Part shown: piece by piece, positions 42,923 to 53,401 of the stretch | How the letters are laid out: each line of letters begins with the position of its first letter | How positions within the stretch are numbered: position 1 is the first letter of the stretch | Source of the DNA: Paenibacillus catalpae | GTDB lineage: Bacteria > Bacillota > Bacilli > Paenibacillales > Paenibacillaceae | DNA: 64,000 nt | NCBI RefSeq assembly: GCF_900112695.1 | Contig: NZ_FOMT01000001.1 | Location: 620,001-684,000 of the forward strand | Direction: 5' to 3' | The notes under the pieces: model-generated | The model's database searches: none | Told to the model about the DNA's origin: nothing | The model's input: the letters and a program-made list of their open reading frames with translations, nothing else | Translations under genes and position numbers: made by a program

Positions 42923-45420
42923 TTGCCAAAGTAATCGTCGATGTGCCAAGCCGTCAGACGGACCGGCCGTTTGATTATAAAGTGCCTGCCGACATGGAAG
43001 GCTGGATCGAGGTTGGCAGCCGGGTAGGCGTTCCGTTTGGCCCAAGAGTGCTGCAGGGCTTTGTGATCGAACTTGCCGAGACGGCGGATGTCGATCCTAT
43101 TAAACTCAAGCCTTTATCCGAGCTGCTTGATCCGGTTCCGCCTTTGCTGCCGGATCTGATTGAACTGGCCAAATGGATGAGCGACAAATATTGCTGCTCA
43201 TGGACAACCGCGCTGCAGGCGATGGTTCCGGCTGCACTGAAAGGGAAAGCTGAGCGGTACATCAGCTTGAACAATGATCCGGACTACCTGGAAGAGGACT
43301 ATGGCCTGACGGCACTGCTGCCACAGGAGATGCTGGTGTGGATAGGAAGGCAGAAGCAGCTCAAGCTGGAGACGCTGCAGCAGCGGTTTCCGGACTATTC
43401 GGCGGCTATTAAGGAAGCTCTCCTCGAAGGTCTGCTCCTGGAGCAGACCTCTATTCGCGACCGTCTGGCGATTCGCAAGGTACTCACCGTGTTCCCGCCT
43501 GATGATGAAGCCGCAGCGCGTGAAGCGCTGCAGTCTTTCCCTGCCAGATCAGCAAAACAGCGAGAGCTGCTGGCCTTCATGCTGGAGCGTGGAGAAGCCA
43601 TGCCGCTGCAGGCGCTGCTCGCGGAAGCGGGCGGGTCTCCTGCCAGCGTCCGGGCTTTGGCCGATAAAGGCCTGCTTGGGCTGCATGAAGTGGAGCAGGA
43701 GCGTGACCCTTACGCCGGGCGGAACTTCCAGCGTACCGAGCCGCTGCCGCTAATGCCGGGCCAGCAGGACGTGTATGAGCGGATTGCGGGCACGGTGACC
43801 CGCGGTGAGCCTCAAGCCTTGCTGCTTCACGGCGTGACGGGCAGCGGCAAAACCGAGGTCTACATGCAGTCGATCCAGCATTGCTTAGAATTAGGCAAGC
43901 AGGCGATTGTGCTTGTCCCCGAAATTTCGCTTACTCCGCAGATGGTGGAACGGTTCAAAGGCCGCTTCGGCGATGCCGTCGCGGTGCTGCACAGCCGGCT
44001 GTCGAACGGCGAACGCTATGATGAATGGCGCAAGATCCGGAGCCGCCGCGTGCAGGTAGCCATCGGCGCGCGCTCCGCGATATTTGCACCATTCGAGCGG
44101 ATCGGGCTTATCATTATTGATGAGGAGCACGAATCCTCGTATAAGCAGGAAGAGAGCCCGAAATATCATGCGCGCGACGTGGCAGTAAGACGGGCAAGAC
44201 AGCATGGTGCAGCAGTGGTGCTTGGTTCCGCGACTCCATCGCTTGAGTCGTTCGCAGCAGCGAGCCGCCCGCCGGCGCCAGGCAAGGAATCGGCGCTTCT
44301 GCCGATGCCGGAACGGGTCGGCAGCCGTCCGTTGCCGCCTGTTCAGGTGATCGACATGCGTTCCGAGCTGCAAGACGGCAACCGCTCGATGTTCAGCAGG
44401 CGGCTGCATGCCGCGCTGGCAGAGCGGCTGGAGCGCGGCGAGCAGTCGGTGCTGCTGCTTAACCGACGGGGCTACTCGACGTTCGTCATGTGCCGCTCCT
44501 GCGGGTATACCGCAGCGTGTCCGCACTGTGATATCTCGCTGACCTACCATCAGAAGTCACGGGCGCTGCGCTGCCATTACTGCGGTCATGCGGAGCTTGC
44601 TCCGAAGGAATGTCCGTCCTGCAGCAGCGAGCATATCCGATACTTCGGCACGGGTACTCAACGGGTAGAGGAAGAACTGGCGAAGCTGTTCCCCGGGATT
44701 CGGGTCATTCGGATGGATGTCGATACCACCTCCGAGAAGCATGCCCATGAGAAGCTGCTGAAGCAGTTCGGCGAGCGGAAAGCGGATGTGCTGCTTGGCA
44801 CGCAGATGGTGGCGAAGGGACTGGATTTCCCTTTTGTTACGCTCGTGGGTGTCATCGCGGCGGATACTTCCCTGAACCTGCCGGACTTCCGTTCCGCGGA
44901 GAGGACGTTCCAGCTGCTGACCCAGGTGGCGGGTCGCGCCGGACGGCATCATTTGCCGGGAGAGGTCGTTATCCAGACGTATTCCCCCGAGCATTATGCG
45001 ATCCTCACCGCCCAGCAGCATGATTATGCCGCCTTCGTGCGGGAAGAGCTGAAGCACCGTAGTGTGATGGGCTATCCGCCGTTTTGCCGGCTGGTTCTGG
45101 TGACGATGTCGCATGAACAACTGCCGCTTCTGTCTTCGGTGAGCGAGCAGTTTGCCGAACGCCTCCGCGGTTTGGCGGCCGATGAAGGGGTTCTTGGCCC
45201 GCTGGAGGGCGGTTTGCAGAGGGCGATGGATATTCTTGGCCCTGTCGCTTCGCCCATTTCTAGAATGAAAGATCGCTACCGTTTTCAATGTGTGATAAAA
45301 TATCGTGGAAACATCGACGTACCCGCGCTGCTTAAGGCTGCTATGTCGCCATTTTTGGAAGGCTCACAGCCGAAGCTCGTGCAGTTTAGTATCGATGTAG
45401 ACCCACAAGTCATTTTATAA
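42919..45420 (+). CDS. priA: Primosomal helicase PriA
   Basis: 3'-5' helicase that restarts stalled replication forks. The 833-aa protein has the N-terminal DNA-binding domain (residues 1-200), Walker A GVTGSGKTEVY (~304), DEEH box IIDEEHESSYKQE (~397), a zinc-binding block of paired cysteines between ~532 and ~575 (CRSCGYTAACPHC ... CHYCG ... CPSC), and the helicase C domain with GTQMVAKGLDFP and QVAGRAGR. All eight zinc-site cysteines are visible. Overlaps coaBC at ATGA. Confidence 0.97.
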   Translation: MIAKVIVDVPSRQTDRPFDYKVPADMEGWIEVGSRVGVPFGPRVLQGFVIELAETADVDPIKLKPLSELLDPVPPLLPDLIELAKWMSDKYCCSWTTALQAMVPAALKGKAERYISLNNDPDYLEEDYGLTALLPQEMLVWIGRQKQLKLETLQQRFPDYSAAIKEALLEGLLLEQTSIRDRLAIRKVLTVFPPDDEAAAREALQSFPARSAKQRELLAFMLERGEAMPLQALLAEAGGSPASVRALADKGLLGLHEVEQERDPYAGRNFQRTEPLPLMPGQQDVYERIAGTVTRGEPQALLLHGVTGSGKTEVYMQSIQHCLELGKQAIVLVPEISLTPQMVERFKGRFGDAVAVLHSRLSNGERYDEWRKIRSRRVQVAIGARSAIFAPFERIGLIIIDEEHESSYKQEESPKYHARDVAVRRARQHGAAVVLGSATPSLESFAAASRPPAPGKESALLPMPERVGSRPLPPVQVIDMRSELQDGNRSMFSRRLHAALAERLERGEQSVLLLNRRGYSTFVMCRSCGYTAACPHCDISLTYHQKSRALRCHYCGHAELAPKECPSCSSEHIRYFGTGTQRVEEELAKLFPGIRVIRMDVDTTSEKHAHEKLLKQFGERKADVLLGTQMVAKGLDFPFVTLVGVIAADTSLNLPDFRSAERTFQLLTQVAGRAGRHHLPGEVVIQTYSPEHYAILTAQQHDYAAFVREELKHRSVMGYPPFCRLVLVTMSHEQLPLLSSVSEQFAERLRGLAADEGVLGPLEGGLQRAMDILGPVASPISRMKDRYRFQCVIKYRGNIDVPALLKAAMSPFLEGSQPKLVQFSIDVDPQVIL

Positions 45421-45452
45421 ATAGATAACGATCGTAAAGGAAGGTAACGGCC

Positions 45453-45941
45453 ATGGCCATTCGTATTATTGTGAAAGAACCCGATCCGGTGCTCCGCGAG
45501 ACGGCTAAAGAAGTAACGAAATTTAACTCCAATCTGAAGAAGCTTCTGAAAGATATGGCGGAAACGATGTATGACGCAGACGGTGTAGGGCTTGCGGCTC
45601 CGCAGATCGGCATCTCCAAGCGTGTAATCGTTGTCGATATTGGCGATGAAGAAACAGGTCTGATCTCGATGGTTAACCCTGTTATCGTGGAAAAAGAAGG
45701 CGAGCAGGTTGGTCCGGAAGGCTGCCTCAGCATCCCCAACTTAAATGGCGACGTGCAGCGTTATGAGCGTATTGTGGTGAATGGGCAGGATGCGGAAGGC
45801 AATCCGTTCACTGTTGAAGCAAGCGGCTTCCTTGCCGTTGCGTTCCAGCATGAGATTGACCATCTGAACGGCATTCTGTTCACGGACATCGCGCAAAACG
45901 TGTACGACATAACGGTTAGACAAAGAAAAGGCGGCGAATAA
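45453..45941 (+). CDS. def: Peptide deformylase
   Basis: Removes the formyl group from nascent proteins. The 162-aa enzyme has the three motifs: GVGLAAPQIG (~46), EGCLSIP (~92, Cys metal ligand) and QHEIDHLNG (~135, two His ligands and catalytic Glu). AAGGAAGG lies 8 nt before the ATG. It is 4 bp upstream of fmt, which makes the formyl-Met-tRNA substrate. Confidence 0.98.
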   Translation: MAIRIIVKEPDPVLRETAKEVTKFNSNLKKLLKDMAETMYDADGVGLAAPQIGISKRVIVVDIGDEETGLISMVNPVIVEKEGEQVGPEGCLSIPNLNGDVQRYERIVVNGQDAEGNPFTVEASGFLAVAFQHEIDHLNGILFTDIAQNVYDITVRQRKGGE

Positions 45942-45944
45942 GGA

Positions 45945-46895
45945 ATGCGTATTGTATTTATGGGAACGCCGGAATTCGCCGTTCCTTCTCTGCGGCTCTT
46001 GATCGAGCAGGGCTACAATGTAGTTGCTGCCGTGTCGCAGCCGGACCGCCCGAAAGGCCGTAAACGCGTGCTGACGCCGCCTCCTCTGAAGGAAGCGGCT
46101 CTTGCGTTTGGACTGCCTGTCCTGCAGCCGGAAAGAATGCGCAGCCCCGAGGCTGTTGCGGCTATAGCCGAGCTTCAGCCGGATTTGATCGTGACGGCCG
46201 CTTACGGTCAGATTCTTCCCAAGGCTTTGCTGGACATTCCGCGTCTTGGCTGTATCAATGTACATGGCTCGCTGCTGCCGGGCTACCGCGGCGGCGCTCC
46301 GATTCAACGCTCGATCATCAACGGCGAGACCGTAACGGGCGTAACCATTATGTACATGGCGGAAGGTCTCGATACCGGGGACATGATCAGCAGGGTTGAA
46401 GTGCCAATTACGGATGAGGATACATCCGGCACCTTGTTTGAGAAGCTGAGCGCGGCTGGCGCTGAACTGCTGGGCCGCACTCTTCCTGCCCTCATTGCAG
46501 GCGAAATAAAGGCAGAGCCTCAGAATAACGAACTCGCAACGTATGCGCCAAACCTGACGCGCGAGGACGAGCGGATTGACTGGAGCAAGCCAGCCCGCAG
46601 CATCTACAACCAGGTACGGGGCTTGTCACCGATGGCAGGTGCTTTTACATACCTGAACGGCGAAGTGTTTAAGGTGTGGGCATGCGCGAAGCCTGACGGC
46701 AAAGCCAATAACGGCTCCGCTGCCCCGGGAACAGTCGTTGCCGTAAGCACGGCAGGAATTGATGTGCAGACCGGTGAAGGTGTACTTCAACTGCTTGAGA
46801 TCCAGCCTGCAGGTAAACGGGTTATGACGGTTGCGGACTGGCTTCCGGGTTCCCGGTTGTCTTCCGGTGCAGTATTTGACGGAGGCGAAGCATGA
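45945..46895 (+). CDS. fmt: Methionyl-tRNA formyltransferase
   Basis: Formylates initiator Met-tRNA. The 316-aa protein opens with IVFMGTPEFAVPSL, has the catalytic INVHGSLLPGYRGGAPIQ (~108-126, with His and later Asp in EGLDTGDMI), and a C-terminal OB domain with LLEIQPAGKRVM. It overlaps the rsmB start by 4 bp. Confidence 0.98.
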   Translation: MRIVFMGTPEFAVPSLRLLIEQGYNVVAAVSQPDRPKGRKRVLTPPPLKEAALAFGLPVLQPERMRSPEAVAAIAELQPDLIVTAAYGQILPKALLDIPRLGCINVHGSLLPGYRGGAPIQRSIINGETVTGVTIMYMAEGLDTGDMISRVEVPITDEDTSGTLFEKLSAAGAELLGRTLPALIAGEIKAEPQNNELATYAPNLTREDERIDWSKPARSIYNQVRGLSPMAGAFTYLNGEVFKVWACAKPDGKANNGSAAPGTVVAVSTAGIDVQTGEGVLQLLEIQPAGKRVMTVADWLPGSRLSSGAVFDGGEA

Positions 46896-48373
46896 GCGAA
46901 CAGGATTCTATAAAGCAGAAGTCAAAGCCGAAACGGAAGCCCGGCGGACAAGGCCAAGGCAACGGACGCGGCCAGGAGGGGCGTAAAGAACAGCGCCAGG
47001 CACGAGTTCGCACGCCGCGCGAGCTTGCGCTAGATACGCTTGTAAAGGTTGCGGAGACCGGCGCCTACAGCAACCTGCAGCTGAACCGTGTCCTTCAGGA
47101 TGCGCAGCTGCAGCGTGCGGACGCCGCGCTTGTTACGGAGCTTGTATACGGCACCATTCAGCGCCAGTTGACGCTCGATCACTGGCTTGGCAAGTTTGCA
47201 GCCAAAGGGCTGCGCAAGCTGGAGCCATGGGTGCATCAGCTATTGCGCATGAGCGCCTATCAATTACTGTACCTTGACCGTATTCCGGCCCATGCTGCGG
47301 TGAACGAGGCGGTAACCATTGCAAAGCGCAGAGGACATCAGGGGATTTCAGGCATGGTGAACGGCATTCTTCGCAGCATTGACCGGAACCGTGCAGAGCT
47401 GACGGTTGATGCGATTCACGACAAGAACCCGGCGGTACAAATCGCGGTAAGGCATTCTTACCCGGAATGGCTCGTTGAACGCTGGGTCAAAGCCTACGGC
47501 GCCGAAACGGCCGAAGCGATCTGTGCTTCGGGTAATGAGCCGCCGCATGCCAGCGTGCGCGTCAATCCGCTTCGTGCTGCAAAAGATGAAGTGTTAAGTC
47601 GGCTGACGGAGCAAGGCGGCGACGCTGAAATTTCGAAGCTGGCACCTGCAGGCATTGTTGTACGACGCGGCGGCAACCTGGCCGATACGGATGGCTTCCG
47701 CGAAGGGCTGTGGACGATGCAGGATGAGAGCTCCATGCTGGTTGCCGAAGTCGTTGCACCGAAAGCAGGCATGCAGGTGCTGGATTGCTGTGCTGCGCCG
47801 GGCGGTAAAACAACCCACATGGCGGAGCTCATGAGCGGCAAAGGCAAAGTGTATGCCAATGATCTTCATCCGCATAAGCGTCAACTGATTGTAGACCAGG
47901 CGGTACGCCTTGGTCTTCAGAATATTGAAGCAATCACTGAAGATGCTAGCAAGCTTGATGAGCGGTTTGCCTTGGCTTCGATGGACGCGGTGCTGCTCGA
48001 TGCACCTTGCTCGGGCTTTGGCGTTATTCGCCGCAAGCCGGAAATCAAATGGACGAAGACAGCGGGCGATGTGGCCGAGATTGCTGCCATTCAGCGCCGC
48101 CTGCTTCAGGCAGTGGCAGGACTCGTCAAGCCGGGCGGCACGCTTGTGTACAGTACCTGTACGATCGAAAGCGCAGAGAACGAAGAGCAGGTTGCTGCGT
48201 TCCTGAAGGATCATCCCGAGTTCCAGCTGGATCCGGAATGGCCAGATGAGGCGTTGCAGCCGCTGCGTGACAAAGGGATTATTGACCGCTCATTTGCCGG
48301 ACAAGTTCAGCTGCTCCCGCAGCATTTTGGCAGCGACGGCTTCTTCATTGCCCGTCTTCGCAAACGCCAGTAG
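46892..48373 (+). CDS. rsmB: 16S rRNA m5C967 methyltransferase RsmB
   Basis: SAM-dependent rRNA methyltransferase. The 493-aa protein has an extra, very basic and Gly/Gln-rich N-terminal tail (residues 1-38), then a NusB-like RNA-binding domain (~40-170), then the catalytic domain with VLDCCAAPGGKTTHMAEL (~294), DAPCSGFG (~371) and YSTCTIESAENE with the second catalytic Cys (~428). The tail is longer than in B. subtilis. Coupled to fmt by overlap. Confidence 0.96.
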   Translation: MSEQDSIKQKSKPKRKPGGQGQGNGRGQEGRKEQRQARVRTPRELALDTLVKVAETGAYSNLQLNRVLQDAQLQRADAALVTELVYGTIQRQLTLDHWLGKFAAKGLRKLEPWVHQLLRMSAYQLLYLDRIPAHAAVNEAVTIAKRRGHQGISGMVNGILRSIDRNRAELTVDAIHDKNPAVQIAVRHSYPEWLVERWVKAYGAETAEAICASGNEPPHASVRVNPLRAAKDEVLSRLTEQGGDAEISKLAPAGIVVRRGGNLADTDGFREGLWTMQDESSMLVAEVVAPKAGMQVLDCCAAPGGKTTHMAELMSGKGKVYANDLHPHKRQLIVDQAVRLGLQNIEAITEDASKLDERFALASMDAVLLDAPCSGFGVIRRKPEIKWTKTAGDVAEIAAIQRRLLQAVAGLVKPGGTLVYSTCTIESAENEEQVAAFLKDHPEFQLDPEWPDEALQPLRDKGIIDRSFAGQVQLLPQHFGSDGFFIARLRKRQ

Positions 48374-48470
48374 GCCGCTTGTGGCTCGACATGGGCGTTT
48401 GTGGTAAAATAAATCATCAGCGCCGGCATAGCCGACGCGCTAGTTCAGAGTCAGGTGTGATAATAAGAAG

Positions 48471-49517
48471 ATGAAACCAATAATTTATGACTATAACCTC
48501 GATCAGCTTCAAGAATGGATGACAGAGAACGGTGAGCCGGCGTTCCGCGGCGGCCAGCTGTTTGATTGGCTCTACGTGAAGCGTGTGAAGAGCTTCGAAG
48601 ACATGTCAAACTTGCCGAAGGCGCTTCGCGATAAACTGGAGGAGAACTTCCAGTTCGTGACGTTGACAGAGATTACGAAGTTTGAATCGAAGGACGGAAC
48701 GGTCAAGTTCCTGTTCGGCCTGCATGACAACCATGCGATTGAAACAGTTATTATGCGTCACGAATACGGCAACAGCATTTGTGTAACGACACAGGTAGGC
48801 TGCCGGATCGGCTGTACCTTCTGTGCTTCGACGCTTGGCGGTCTGAAGCGTAACTTGACTGCAGGCGAGATTGTCGCTCAGGTTGTAACGGCCCAGCAGA
48901 TGCTGGATGCAACAGGCGAGCGTGTTTCAAGTATCGTTATTATGGGCTCCGGAGAACCATTCGAGAATTATGACGCTACAATGACTTTCCTGCGTATAAT
49001 GATTCATGAGAAGGGTCTTAACATCGGCCAGCGCCATATTACCGTCTCGACGAGCGGTATCGTGCCAAGCATGTACAAATTTACGGAAGAGAACACGCAG
49101 ATTAACCTCGCGATCTCCATCCATGCACCTAATGATAAGCTCAGATCCAAGCTGATGCCGGTTAACCGTCGCTTCCCGTTTGAAGATGTGATGGCGGCTT
49201 GCCGCAATCATATTGCGAAAACCGGCCGCCGCATCACGTTCGAGTATGCCTTGATCGGCGGCGTCAATGACCAGGCCGAGCATGCACAGGAGCTTGCTGA
49301 CGTGCTGCAAGGCATGCTGTGCCATGTCAACCTGATTCCGGTCAACCACGTACCGGAGCGGAATTATGTCCGTACGCCGCGCAATGACATTTTCGAATTC
49401 CAGCGTATCTTGGAGAAGAACAAGATCAATTGCACGATCCGCAGGGAGCAAGGCCATGATATTGCGGCTGCATGTGGCCAATTGAGGGCGAAACATATGG
49501 AGTCCACGACGAGGTGA
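48471..49517 (+). CDS. rlmN: Dual-specificity rRNA/tRNA m2A methyltransferase RlmN
   Basis: Radical SAM enzyme that methylates A2503 of 23S rRNA and A37 of some tRNAs. At 348 aa it has the cluster-binding [10 protein letters not shown] (~107-116; Cx3Cx2C), [20 protein letters not shown] and the C-terminal catalytic Cys in [10 protein letters not shown]. It begins 97 bp after rsmB; no clear terminator lies between them. The prpC gene follows after 6 bp. Confidence 0.97.
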   Translation: MKPIIYDYNLDQLQEWMTENGEPAFRGGQLFDWLYVKRVKSFEDMSNLPKALRDKLEENFQFVTLTEITKFESKDGTVKFLFGLHDNHAIETVIMRHEYGNSICVTTQVGCRIGCTFCASTLGGLKRNLTAGEIVAQVVTAQQMLDATGERVSSIVIMGSGEPFENYDATMTFLRIMIHEKGLNIGQRHITVSTSGIVPSMYKFTEENTQINLAISIHAPNDKLRSKLMPVNRRFPFEDVMAACRNHIAKTGRRITFEYALIGGVNDQAEHAQELADVLQGMLCHVNLIPVNHVPERNYVRTPRNDIFEFQRILEKNKINCTIRREQGHDIAAACGQLRAKHMESTTR

Positions 49518-49523
49518 TCACGG

Positions 49524-50294
49524 TTGATTACGGCAAACCGAAGCGATGTCGGACGAATTCGTCATATTAACGAAGATCGTTCGTGGGTAGGACAGCTGGA
49601 TAACGGCATTACTCTGGCCATTGTCGCCGATGGGATGGGCGGCCATCAAGCCGGAGATGTAGCGAGCCAGCTGGCGGTTAATACGTTCAGGGACATGCTC
49701 GAGAAGAGTGCGTCGAAGGCGGATTTATCGGTGCAAGAGGGGAAAATGCTTATTCGTCAAGCGCTCGTCATGGCTAATGACGTCGTTTACGATATGGCAT
49801 CACGCAACGAGCAGTACTACAATATGGGAACGACAATCGTGGCCGCCTTGTATAAGGAACGGCAATTGATTATCGGACATATCGGGGACAGCCGCGCCTA
49901 TCTCATTACCGCAGATGGAATTGCGCAACTGACGGAGGATCATACCCTCGTCAATGAACTGGTGAAGACTGGCCAGATCAGTATGGAGGAGGCGGCGCAT
50001 CACCCGCGCCGCAATGTTATTACGCGCGCAGTTGGAACGGACGCGCAAGTCGAGGTTGATATTTATACCGCAGTCTTGTCCGAAAACGATGTGCTGCTGC
50101 TCTGCAGTGACGGGTTGACCAATATGGTCACCGACGAGCTGATGCTGCAGACGGTTCGCGAGGATGGGCTGGCATTGGATGATAAAGCGGATCGCCTCAT
50201 TCAATTGGCGCTGCATGCCGGGGGAGACGACAATATTACGGTCGTGCTTCTACAGGAGGCAAGCGCTGTTTATCGAGGAGGTGACAACGGATGA
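49524..50294 (+). CDS. prpC: PP2C-type protein phosphatase PrpC (Stp)
   Basis: Dephosphorylates PrkC and its targets. The 256-aa protein has the PP2C metal-site motifs: GRIRHINEDR (~10-19), VADGMGGHQAGD (~36), IGHIGDSRAYL (~112), SDGLTNMV (~192) and GGDDNITVVLL (~232). The start is TTG after GAGGTGATC. It overlaps prkC by 4 bp, which keeps kinase and phosphatase at a fixed ratio. Confidence 0.97.
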   Translation: MITANRSDVGRIRHINEDRSWVGQLDNGITLAIVADGMGGHQAGDVASQLAVNTFRDMLEKSASKADLSVQEGKMLIRQALVMANDVVYDMASRNEQYYNMGTTIVAALYKERQLIIGHIGDSRAYLITADGIAQLTEDHTLVNELVKTGQISMEEAAHHPRRNVITRAVGTDAQVEVDIYTAVLSENDVLLLCSDGLTNMVTDELMLQTVREDGLALDDKADRLIQLALHAGGDDNITVVLLQEASAVYRGGDNG

Positions 50295-52483
50295 TCGGAC
50301 ATCAACTAGGTGGACGCTATGAAATATTAACGAGAATTGGCGGAGGCGGAATGGCGCTTGTCTATAAAGCGCATGATATTTTGCTGAACCGTAATGTCGC
50401 AGTGAAGGTGCTGAGGCAGCAATTTGTTCATGACGAGGAGTTTATTCGGAGATTCCGCAGAGAGGCGCAATCGGCTGCATCTCTGTCTCATCCGAATGTC
50501 GTCAGCGTTTATGATGTAGGGCAGGAAGAAGATACCCACTACATTGTCATGGAATATATTGAAGGTCATAATCTTAATGAAATCATTCATGAGCGTGCGC
50601 CGCTGCAGGCCGACGAAGCGGTGCGGATTGCTATGCAGATTTGTGATGCGCTTGAGCACGCCCATCAGAATCATATTATTCATCGTGATATTAAGCCCCA
50701 TAACATTCTGATCGGCAAGAACGGCAGGGTGAAAGTGACGGACTTCGGGATCGCCCGCGCCGTGACATCATCAACCATTACGCAGACAGGCTCGGTTGTC
50801 GGGTCTGTCCATTATTTCTCGCCGGAGCATGCCAAAGGAATCAGTACTGGAGAGAAATCTGACCTGTACTCTTTGGGAATCGTGCTGTACCAGATGCTGA
50901 CCGGCAAGCTTCCGTTCTTTGGAGAAAGCCCGATCAGCGTGGCGCTCAAGCATTTGCAGGAGGAATTCGAGGAACCGAAAAAGGTCAATCCTCATATCCC
51001 GCAAAGCGTGGAAAACGTGATTTTGCGTGCCATGCGCAAAAATCCGAATGAGCGTTACCAATCGGCACGCGAGATGCTCACGGACCTGGATACTTGTCTG
51101 AAGCCTAACCGCTTGGGCGAGCAGAAGGTTACATTCAGCAGCGATCTCGATGAGACCCGCGTCATGCCGGCTATACGGGGCGATATGCGCCCTTCCGTGC
51201 CGCAGCAAGAATATGAATTAACGCCTGTTCCTCCGCTCCCGGCATCTTCCGTACCGCTTGAGCGGGCGAGTAAGGCGGCTGCTGCATCCAGTCAGCCGGA
51301 CGTGGAATGGAAAGACGAGAAATCGACTGAGAAGGCCAAAGGCTGGAAGCGTCCAACAACTATTGTCGGGGTAACCCTGGTTGTGCTGGCTTTGATTATT
51401 TGGGGGTTTCTTGCCCTGCTCAACAAGCTTGACGTGCCGGAAGTGGACGTGCCTTTCGTCGTCGGCAAGCAGGAGGATGTGGCTCGGGCTATGATTGAGG
51501 AGGCCGGGCTCAGGGTGAAGGAACCAATTATCCATGAGTTTATGGGCGATGTGCCGGCCGGCGAAGTTTTCGAGCAGGACAAGTCCAACATGCGGGTGAA
51601 GGAAGGCTCCTGGATTCAGCTGTCCGTCAGCGATGGCGCCGTGCTGGAGAAAATGGTCGATTACAAAGGCAAGCAGGTGCAGGAAGCTAAGGATGACCTG
51701 ATGGCCCTTGGCGTAGAGGAAGATCAGATCACGCCGGAATTAGTATTCAGCGATCAGGAGCCCGGCACGATCATTAGCCAGACCCCTGAGGTTGGCGCGG
51801 AATTTGATCCGAAGGCGGCTACCTTTACGTTTATGGTGAGCAAGGGACGCGAAACGATTGAGATGCCAAATCTGATCGGACGGACCGTTGCCGAAGCGAA
51901 AGATATTGTGAAGGCCAACGGACTGGTGCTGGAAGATGACGATATTTTGGAAGAACCTAGTTATTCGCAAAGCAAAGGCGTGGTTATTGCCCAGGATCAG
52001 TTCAAGCCAAACGATCCGGTGCCTAAGGGATCGAAAATCACGATCCGCGTAAGCTCCGGCCCGCCTAAGGATGCTAAGAACCATACGTTTAATGTAACGA
52101 TATCGCCTGCTGAAGCGGGTAAAACAAGCGAAATCCGAATCGTGTACTCGGATGCGCGCGGTCAGGATATCGAGTGGGGCAAACGCCAAATTCAAGATAC
52201 CCAGTCATTCCCTGTTCAAGTTATTCTGGCGCCAAATACGGAAGCCAGAGTGACCGTTTACCGGGACGGCCAATTTGTAGATACGCGGACCATCACTTAT
52301 GAGGAGCTGGCGCAAGGCTCCGATTCTTCATCGCTTACGATTCCGGGAACCGGCGGCAGCGCGGATCCAGATACGGAGACCGGTACGGATACAACAGAGC
52401 AAACGGAAAATCCGGATCAGCCCGCAGATGCAGATCCGGAAGAAAGCAATGACAACGGAGGCGCCCAAGATGAGCAGCAATAG
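50291..52483 (+). CDS. prkC: PASTA-domain Ser/Thr kinase PrkC
   Basis: Membrane kinase that senses peptidoglycan fragments or lipid II, relevant to growth, wall metabolism and spore germination. The 730-aa protein has the kinase domain (~10-270) with IGGGGMALVY (~16), Lys39, HRDIKPHNIL (Asp133) and DFG at 151; a juxtamembrane linker; a membrane segment (~357-378); three PASTA domains (~380-590); an extra beta-rich domain (~600-685) and an acidic Thr/Asp/Glu-rich tail. The prpC and rsgA genes overlap it on either side. Confidence 0.97.
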   Translation: MIGHQLGGRYEILTRIGGGGMALVYKAHDILLNRNVAVKVLRQQFVHDEEFIRRFRREAQSAASLSHPNVVSVYDVGQEEDTHYIVMEYIEGHNLNEIIHERAPLQADEAVRIAMQICDALEHAHQNHIIHRDIKPHNILIGKNGRVKVTDFGIARAVTSSTITQTGSVVGSVHYFSPEHAKGISTGEKSDLYSLGIVLYQMLTGKLPFFGESPISVALKHLQEEFEEPKKVNPHIPQSVENVILRAMRKNPNERYQSAREMLTDLDTCLKPNRLGEQKVTFSSDLDETRVMPAIRGDMRPSVPQQEYELTPVPPLPASSVPLERASKAAAASSQPDVEWKDEKSTEKAKGWKRPTTIVGVTLVVLALIIWGFLALLNKLDVPEVDVPFVVGKQEDVARAMIEEAGLRVKEPIIHEFMGDVPAGEVFEQDKSNMRVKEGSWIQLSVSDGAVLEKMVDYKGKQVQEAKDDLMALGVEEDQITPELVFSDQEPGTIISQTPEVGAEFDPKAATFTFMVSKGRETIEMPNLIGRTVAEAKDIVKANGLVLEDDDILEEPSYSQSKGVVIAQDQFKPNDPVPKGSKITIRVSSGPPKDAKNHTFNVTISPAEAGKTSEIRIVYSDARGQDIEWGKRQIQDTQSFPVQVILAPNTEARVTVYRDGQFVDTRTITYEELAQGSDSSSLTIPGTGGSADPDTETGTDTTEQTENPDQPADADPEESNDNGGAQDEQQ

Positions 52484-53396
52484 TGAAGCCAAGGGGAGAA
52501 TCGTCAAGGCGCTCAGCGGTTATTATTACGTATTACCGCAAGAGGCGGAATCATCGGGGCAAACGGTGCAATGCCGTGCACGCGGTGTATTTAAGAAGAG
52601 AGGTTTGACGCCGCTTGTTGGCGACGATGTGGTATACACCTTAACGGAGAATGGCGAGGGCACGGTGGAAGAACTGCTGCCCCGCTTTTCCGAGTTAATA
52701 CGGCCGCCGGTTGCGAACGTGGATCTGGCTATTCTCGTCTTTTCCGTGACGGAGCCCTCCTTGAATTTACAGCTGCTGGACAAATTTCTTGTTCATATCG
52801 AGCATGCCGGCATCGAGCCGGTGTTATGCTTAAGCAAACAGGATTTGGAACAAGACGGCGGGGAAACCGAAGAGGCGGCTGTGGCTATTGAGGCCGTGAA
52901 CCGTATTTACACGGCTATCGGCTATGAAGTATACGGCACCAGCTCCCGCCAAGGTGTTGGCGTTGAAGCGCTGCATGACCGCCTGAAAGGGCATGTGGCT
53001 GTTTTCGCCGGACAGTCAGGCGTAGGGAAGTCCTCGCTATTGAACGCGCTTGTTCCTGGCCTTGATCTTGAGACGAACGCGATCAGCAATCGGCTTGGCC
53101 GCGGGAAGCATACAACCCGGCATGTTGAACTCGTCGAGATAGGCGGCGGTTACGTGGCGGATACACCCGGCTTCAGCCAGCTTGATTTCACTGAGCTTGG
53201 CATCGAGGATCTGGGGTATTGCTTCCGCGAGATGCGCGAGCTTGCACCGGACTGCAAATTCCGGGCCTGCACCCATGTGCATGAGCCGGGATGTGCGGTG
53301 CTGAAGGCGGTAGAGGAGGGCACAATTGCCCCAAGCCGCCATCAGAATTATTTGACGTTTATGACGGAAATGAAAGAGAGAAAGCGGAGGTACTAA
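52470..53396 (+). CDS. rsgA: Ribosome small subunit-dependent GTPase RsgA (CpgA)
   Basis: Late 30S maturation factor. The start at 52470 ([21 protein letters not shown]) lies inside the end of prkC, with GGAGG 8 nt upstream. The 308-aa protein has an OB fold, a circularly permuted GTPase with LSKQD (G4) before the P-loop [12 protein letters not shown] (~180), DTPGF, and a zinc site with [20 protein letters not shown]. subtilis CpgA is also a PrkC target and next to prkC. Confidence 0.97.
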   Translation: MSSNSEAKGRIVKALSGYYYVLPQEAESSGQTVQCRARGVFKKRGLTPLVGDDVVYTLTENGEGTVEELLPRFSELIRPPVANVDLAILVFSVTEPSLNLQLLDKFLVHIEHAGIEPVLCLSKQDLEQDGGETEEAAVAIEAVNRIYTAIGYEVYGTSSRQGVGVEALHDRLKGHVAVFAGQSGVGKSSLLNALVPGLDLETNAISNRLGRGKHTTRHVELVEIGGGYVADTPGFSQLDFTELGIEDLGYCFREMRELAPDCKFRACTHVHEPGCAVLKAVEEGTIAPSRHQNYLTFMTEMKERKRRY

Positions 53397-53401
53397 ACCA
53401 T